Of a stretch of DNA of 8,731 nucleotides, positions 5,687-8,731 are shown one piece after another. Position numbers and translations under genes: made by a program. This DNA is from Synechococcales cyanobacterium PMM_0002 (lineage in GTDB: Bacteria; Cyanobacteriota; Cyanobacteriia; Elainellales; Elainellaceae). Each line of letters opens with the position of its first letter. Position 1 is the first letter of the stretch. A model generated the notes under the pieces. That model ran no database searches, was not told the origin of the DNA, and saw only the letters and a program-made list of their open reading frames with translations. Where the stretch lies: positions 1 through 8,731 of the forward strand of contig CASBQX010000138.1 in assembly GCA_949127925.1 (NCBI GenBank), read 5' to 3'.

Positions 5687-5692
5687 TAGATC
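5687..5692 (-). promoter_or_regulatory. Possible N-box (GATCTA)
   Basis: GATCTA on the minus strand, 22 bp upstream of the K-box. The same hexamer is described as the N-box beside the K-box in cyanobacterial groESL1 promoters. Six bases alone are weak evidence; the position relative to the K-box is what supports it. Confidence 0.4.
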
Positions 5693-5968
5693 CCATTTGT
5701 GGCGCTTATGGCGGTTGGGATGGTTAGGGTGGTTGTGACATGGTTGTGGCAGTTCAGAAACTGGCGAATCAGAAACTGGCCTGCGCTACTGTGTTATTAC
5801 CGAAATTTCGATTAAAAATGAGATGGGCAATTTACTGCGCCTGTGGTGCAGGACTCTCAAACCCTAGCCAAGAGGTATTAGGTTTGATGGTAGATTGGCC
5901 TTGGGAAACACCTGCCGTTAAATCTCACCCGTCTGCTGGCTGAGATGTGCTGATGTGAGGAGAGATTA
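5693..5968. other. Gap before the MlaD-like gene: G-rich tract and direct repeat
   Basis: These 276 bp contain a G-rich tract (5713-5735) with repeated GGTTGGG/GGTTAGGG units that could form a two-tetrad quadruplex, and a perfect 11-bp direct repeat CAGAAACTGGC (5755-5765 and 5770-5780). A 67-codon frame (5740-5943) crosses the repeat but has only a weak ribosome binding site and no recognisable family. A strong GAGGAGAG (5957-5964) serves the gene that follows. No promoter boxes stand out. Confidence 0.4.
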
Positions 5969-7300
5969 ATGCGATCGCGAACTGTTCGAGAAGGCTCTGT
6001 GGGCTTGCTCATTTTGTTGGGGTTAGGAACATTTGGGGCGATAGTGCTGTGGCTGCGAGGTTTAAGCCTGGGCAATCGCAGCTACCAAGTGGTAGTCAAT
6101 TTTCCTAGTGCTGTGGGGATGCAAACGGGTTCCTCTGTGCGCTACCGGGGCGTGGTAGTCGGCAGGGTGCAGAAAATTCGTCCAGCCGACCAATTTGCTG
6201 AGGTAGAAATGCAGATTTCACCCGCTACCCTAAAAATCCCGCGCGACTCGTTGATTCAATCGAATCAAGCGGGGCTAATTGGCGAAACGGCGGTCGATAT
6301 TACGCCGATTACAGAGCTGACGGCTGAGGTGGCGACGAATCCGTTCGCGGCTGACTGCAAAGGCAGCGCTATTATCTGCGATGGCGATCGCCTGAGTGGG
6401 GAAGTTGGGGTCACCTTCGACGCGTTGATTAGCTCCACCATTCGGCTGTCTAATCAACTAGCCGACCCAATTTTGTTTGGCAACATTCAGTCGCTGACGC
6501 GCAACTCCTCGCGGGCGGCAGCGGGCGTCATCACGCTGGCCGGCGAAGTGACGACGCTGACTAAGTCGGTGCAGCAAGAATTACGAGTGCTTTCGGGTTC
6601 TGCTAATGCTACGACGACAGCTGTAGGGCAAGCCGCCAACGAGATTGGGTTAACGGCGGCTCAGGTGAATAGCCTGCTCACCAGCAATCGCTCGGCCATT
6701 AACAGCACGCTGCTCAACGTCAATGAAACCAGCAGCCAGCTGCGGTTGGTGGCGACACGGCTAGCACCGCTGGTGGAAGAGGGTGAATTCGTCCAAAATT
6801 TGCAGTCGCTTTCTGCAAATGCAGCCCGCGCTTCGGCTACGTTTAGCACGTTGACGGATAGTTTGGGCAGTCCCGAAAACGCCCTGATGCTCCAACAAAC
6901 GTTAGATTCTGCCCGCGCCACCTTTCAAAATGCAGAGAAAATTACCTCAGATTTGGATGAGCTAACTGGCGATCCAGCCGTGCGCAGTAATATCCGCGAT
7001 CTGATTCAGGGACTAGAAAATCTGCTGTCGTCTACCCAGCAGCTGCAACAGCAAACCGACTTTGATCAGCTGCTAATCCCGGCGGCGATCGCCCTGCAAA
7101 ACCCAGCCCCCGTCCCACCGTCACCCGCCGCCGTTCGGGGTGCCAGACGTGTCCCTGCACCCACGCGGCCTGCCACTCCGCTGCCCACAGGCTCCACAGT
7201 CCCCAATTCCTCCGTTCCACTGCCCCGCCTCAGTCGTTTTTCTACAACTGAGGTTCAAGCACCTCTAGATCCAGCGACTGCTGCATCGCCTCAGCCTTAA
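5969..7300 (+). CDS. MlaD/MCE-domain periplasmic lipid-transport protein
   Basis: 443 residues with the layout of MlaD-family substrate-binding parts of ABC lipid transporters (Mla in proteobacteria, TGD2 in chloroplasts), which pass phospholipids across the envelope. After a short basic end, one membrane span (about 11-30) anchors it in the inner membrane. The MCE domain is about 38-115: VVVNFPSAVGMQTGSSVRYRG, GVVVGRV, then GLIGETAVDI. A segment with C130 and C137 follows, perhaps a disulfide in the periplasm. Residues about 150-365 are Ser/Ala/Thr/Gln-rich helix, as in the long needle of such proteins. The tail from about 378 is Pro-rich. ATG 5969 has GAGGAGAG six bases upstream, and a HIP1 octamer begins at the G of the start codon. 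No mlaE or mlaF neighbour is present; in cyanobacteria I would expect them elsewhere in the genome. Confidence 0.88.
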   Translation: MRSRTVREGSVGLLILLGLGTFGAIVLWLRGLSLGNRSYQVVVNFPSAVGMQTGSSVRYRGVVVGRVQKIRPADQFAEVEMQISPATLKIPRDSLIQSNQAGLIGETAVDITPITELTAEVATNPFAADCKGSAIICDGDRLSGEVGVTFDALISSTIRLSNQLADPILFGNIQSLTRNSSRAAAGVITLAGEVTTLTKSVQQELRVLSGSANATTTAVGQAANEIGLTAAQVNSLLTSNRSAINSTLLNVNETSSQLRLVATRLAPLVEEGEFVQNLQSLSANAARASATFSTLTDSLGSPENALMLQQTLDSARATFQNAEKITSDLDELTGDPAVRSNIRDLIQGLENLLSSTQQLQQQTDFDQLLIPAAIALQNPAPVPPSPAAVRGARRVPAPTRPATPLPTGSTVPNSSVPLPRLSRFSTTEVQAPLDPATAASPQP

Positions 7301-7346
7301 GCCGAGGCACTTCACGCAATAAAAACGGAAATGCCGCATTCGGTGG

Positions 7347-7367
7347 GGGCATGGCACTGCCATGCCC
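7347..7367. terminator. Perfect GC-rich hairpin between convergent genes
   Basis: GGGCATGGC (7347-7355) and GCCATGCCC (7359-7367) form a perfect 9-bp stem with a 3-nt loop, in the 82-bp gap where the MlaD-like gene (+) and the binding-protein gene (-) converge. No T-run follows directly on either strand (TTTTT on the minus strand is 21 nt further), so it is not a standard intrinsic terminator, but its position suits a barrier or 3'-end stabiliser for both transcripts. It could also be a copy of a dispersed palindrome. Confidence 0.55.
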
Positions 7368-7382
7368 TCTCAGGGTGCTGGC

Positions 7383-8405
7383 CTACAACGCGTTAATCAA
7401 CGAGTCATCGTATAGCGTTGTGGCATCCACCGGGCTAGACACCAAGCCTAATGCTTGACTCGTCTTGGCGGCAAACTTCAAGCTATCCATCACATTCAGC
7501 GGGTCGCTGGGGTTGAACACAATCGACTTATTCTCTGCCACATCAAATATCCGCACCGTGGCCAGCAAAGCCGGAACCTCCTCGGGTTTGACGCCCAATT
7601 TGGTGGCAACGATCGCATTCGCCTCATCCGGCTGCTCTCGCACAAACTTAACGCCCTGGTCAACCGCCTTCAGAAACAGCAAAATATCTGCCTTGCGCGC
7701 AGCAATCACCGATGCTTTGCCCACCAGCGCCACCGGAATGATATTCGTTCCTTTCGACGAGAACACGATCTGACCGCCGCCCTGCTTAGCCGCACTGGTG
7801 AGCCACGGTTCGTAGGTGACCGCCACATCAATTTTATTAGCCGCAAAGGCAGAGGCCGCCTCACCCGCCGCAATCACCTTGAGGTTGATATCTTTTTCGG
7901 TTAAGCCACCTTGCTCCAAATACTTCCGCAGCAGAAATGCTTGCAGTGGCAGGCTTTCCCAAGCCACATCTTTGCCCTTCAGATCTGCCGGAGCGCTGAC
8001 ATTGCGCGCCAAAATGCCATCGGCACCATCCGAATAGTCAGACAGCATAATAATCCGCAGCGACGGGTCTTGAGCCGCCATGACAACGGCGTCGGGTCCA
8101 CCCGTCCAGGCCAGGTCTAGCCGATTGGCCGCCAGCCCTGTGTTGACATCGGTGGCAATCTGGAAGTATTGATCGGTAACTGTGACCCCTGCCGATTTAA
8201 AGAAATCTTTAGCCACCGCGACATAGTATCCGGCAAACCCAGGCCACGGCGAAGAGCCAATGATTAGCGGCTGGCTAGAGGTTTGGGCGGCAGGTGCAGC
8301 CTCAGGTGGCGTCGAGGCTTGCGGATTGCAGGCCACCAGGACGCCGACGGTGAACGCCGCTAGCAAACAAAATTGGACAAATCGGCGGAGCGGAAGCTTA
8401 AACAT
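7383..8405 (-). CDS. ABC transporter substrate-binding lipoprotein, SsuA/NMT1-like
   Basis: 340 residues. The N terminus is a lipoprotein signal: basic start (KLPLRR), hydrophobic core (9-22) and lipobox LVAC with C26 as the predicted lipid-modified residue, then a Pro/Ala/Ser-rich linker. The mature part begins IIGSSPWPGFAGYYVAVAKD (48-67), the usual opening of the nitrate/sulfonate/taurine/HMP-binding family. AWTGGPDAVV (99-108), DLKGKDVAWE (141-150) and VAVTYEPWL (194-202) are further family segments in order. It should capture a small anionic or heterocyclic compound for an inner-membrane ABC importer; the substrate (sulfonate, nitrate-like, or pyrimidine precursor) cannot be decided. 340 residues fits SsuA/TauA better than the longer NrtA/CmpA. 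No permease or ATPase gene adjoins it. ATG 8405 lacks a clear Shine-Dalgarno. Confidence 0.9.
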   Translation of the reverse strand: MFKLPLRRFVQFCLLAAFTVGVLVACNPQASTPPEAAPAAQTSSQPLIIGSSPWPGFAGYYVAVAKDFFKSAGVTVTDQYFQIATDVNTGLAANRLDLAWTGGPDAVVMAAQDPSLRIIMLSDYSDGADGILARNVSAPADLKGKDVAWESLPLQAFLLRKYLEQGGLTEKDINLKVIAAGEAASAFAANKIDVAVTYEPWLTSAAKQGGGQIVFSSKGTNIIPVALVGKASVIAARKADILLFLKAVDQGVKFVREQPDEANAIVATKLGVKPEEVPALLATVRIFDVAENKSIVFNPSDPLNVMDSLKFAAKTSQALGLVSSPVDATTLYDDSLINAL

Positions 8406-8731
8406 AGATCAGCGCTGGATAAGGGTTCTGTTACCAAAGCCTAACCGAAAGACTGGTCACTGAAAGATGTATAGAACACCGCAGCGGTGCAACCACCAAA
8501 ACTCCAATCCCCTACCGCTGTGCCGGAGCCACACCCCCAAGCCAGTTCGGTTAAGCTACCGTAACTTTTTGCCGATAGGCCGCTAGAGAAATAAGAGGAA
8601 GGGCGACTTAGGGGCACTGGTTCCGTTGGGTAGGAAGCAAGAAAGCTTGCCGAACCAGGGATACGGAGAATTCGTTTCTCATTCGAAGTGACGAAATTCT
8701 GGGGTAAAAAAGCTGAATGCGTTGTTTTTGC
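8406..8731. other. Noncoding right end with pairing segments
   Basis: No convincing gene is seen in these 326 bp. It must hold the promoter of the binding-protein gene (-) and perhaps the leader of a gene beyond the window (+). Dyads: CACCG/CGGTG with a 3-nt loop (8477-8489); CAGCGGT (8482-8488) with ACCGCTG (8514-8520), which excludes the former; CTGGTTC/GAACCAG (8617-8658) enclosing GCAAG/CTTGC (8637-8650); and GAATTCGT (8668-8675) with ACGAAATTC (8691-8699), one bulged base. On the plus strand TTGCCG (8569-8574) and ATAAGA (8591-8596), 16 bp apart, are a weak promoter candidate. I see no tRNA, rRNA, tmRNA, RNase P or SRP RNA signature. Confidence 0.45.
8617..8658. ncRNA. Possible structured RNA element (nested stem-loops)
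   Basis: An outer stem CTGGTTC/GAACCAG (8617-8623 and 8652-8658, seven perfect pairs) encloses an inner hairpin GCAAG/CTTGC (8637-8641 and 8646-8650) with a 4-nt loop, leaving 13 unpaired bases on the 5' side. The form resembles a leader or small-RNA fold, but I match it to no known family. The strand is undecided. Confidence 0.25.

Larger units (their letters stand above)
1304..7092. repeat. HIP1 octamers (GCGATCGC), 14 copies
   Basis: GCGATCGC begins at 1304, 1372, 1686, 1722, 2211, 2360, 3066, 3237, 3260, 4112, 5345, 5971, 6384 and 7085. About one per 600 bp is far above chance and typical of many cyanobacterial genomes. None occurs before 1304 or after 7092. Two copies form the arms of the groE terminator, and one overlaps the start codon of the MlaD-like gene. 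Confidence 0.9.

Noticed and set aside
5740..5943. A 67-codon frame between groES and the MlaD-like gene
   Set aside because: It has only a weak ribosome binding site, no recognisable family, a composition that looks accidental, and it includes the 11-bp direct repeat. I could not support it as a gene.
7455..8120. Plus-strand frames opposite the substrate-binding lipoprotein gene
   Set aside because: They are antisense images; the minus-strand protein has a signal peptide, lipobox and family motifs.
8467..8586. A 39-codon frame in the right-hand noncoding stretch
   Set aside because: No ribosome binding site and no recognisable sequence; it crosses several dyads that better explain the region.
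8630..8660. AGGAAGCA-like word suggesting a small SRP RNA
   Set aside because: The conserved loop context of SRP RNA domain IV is missing and the flanking pairs do not match.

Overview
The window looks like chromosomal DNA of a cyanobacterium with moderate to high GC. The main sign is the octamer GCGATCGC (HIP1), of which I count 14 copies between 1304 and 7092, both inside genes and between them. A groES-groEL operon preceded by a perfect CIRCE operator, with cyanobacterial-type K-box and N-box matches upstream, agrees with this. I see no mobile element, CRISPR array, tRNA or rRNA. The genus cannot be named from what is visible.

Layout from left to right: the last 30 codons of an unrecognised gene (1-93, +); a Nudix hydrolase (207-662, +); an alpha/beta-hydrolase-fold protein lacking the usual nucleophile and histidine (759-1565, +); type III pantothenate kinase coaX (1559-2377, -), overlapping the previous gene tail to tail by 7 bp; a hairpin-rich gap (2378-2780); a small single-span membrane protein (2781-3182, +); groEL (3320-4960, -) and groES (5084-5395, -) with their control region (5396-5692); an MlaD/MCE-domain protein (5969-7300, +); a lipoprotein substrate-binding protein of the SsuA/NMT1 type (7383-8405, -); and a structured noncoding stretch to the end (8406-8731).

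The only clear operon is groES-groEL. Its control region is the best-documented part of the window: N-box and K-box matches, then a candidate promoter overlapping CIRCE, then a leader of about 190 to 205 nt that can form three stem-loops before the groES ribosome binding site. The transcript probably ends at a hairpin built from two HIP1 octamers followed by a U-rich tract. The other genes are housekeeping or envelope and transport functions standing alone: CoA synthesis (coaX), nucleotide or metabolite clean-up (Nudix), lipid-transport periplasmic component (MlaD-like, without its ABC partners here) and solute capture (binding protein, without permease or ATPase here).

The window is mostly ordinary core genome. 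The items most worth a second look are the apparently dead hydrolase, the structured groES leader, the hairpin-rich DNA before the small membrane protein and at the right end, the HIP1-built terminator, and an eight-residue tandem repeat whose two DNA copies differ only at synonymous positions. I found no strong case for a wholly new multi-gene system.
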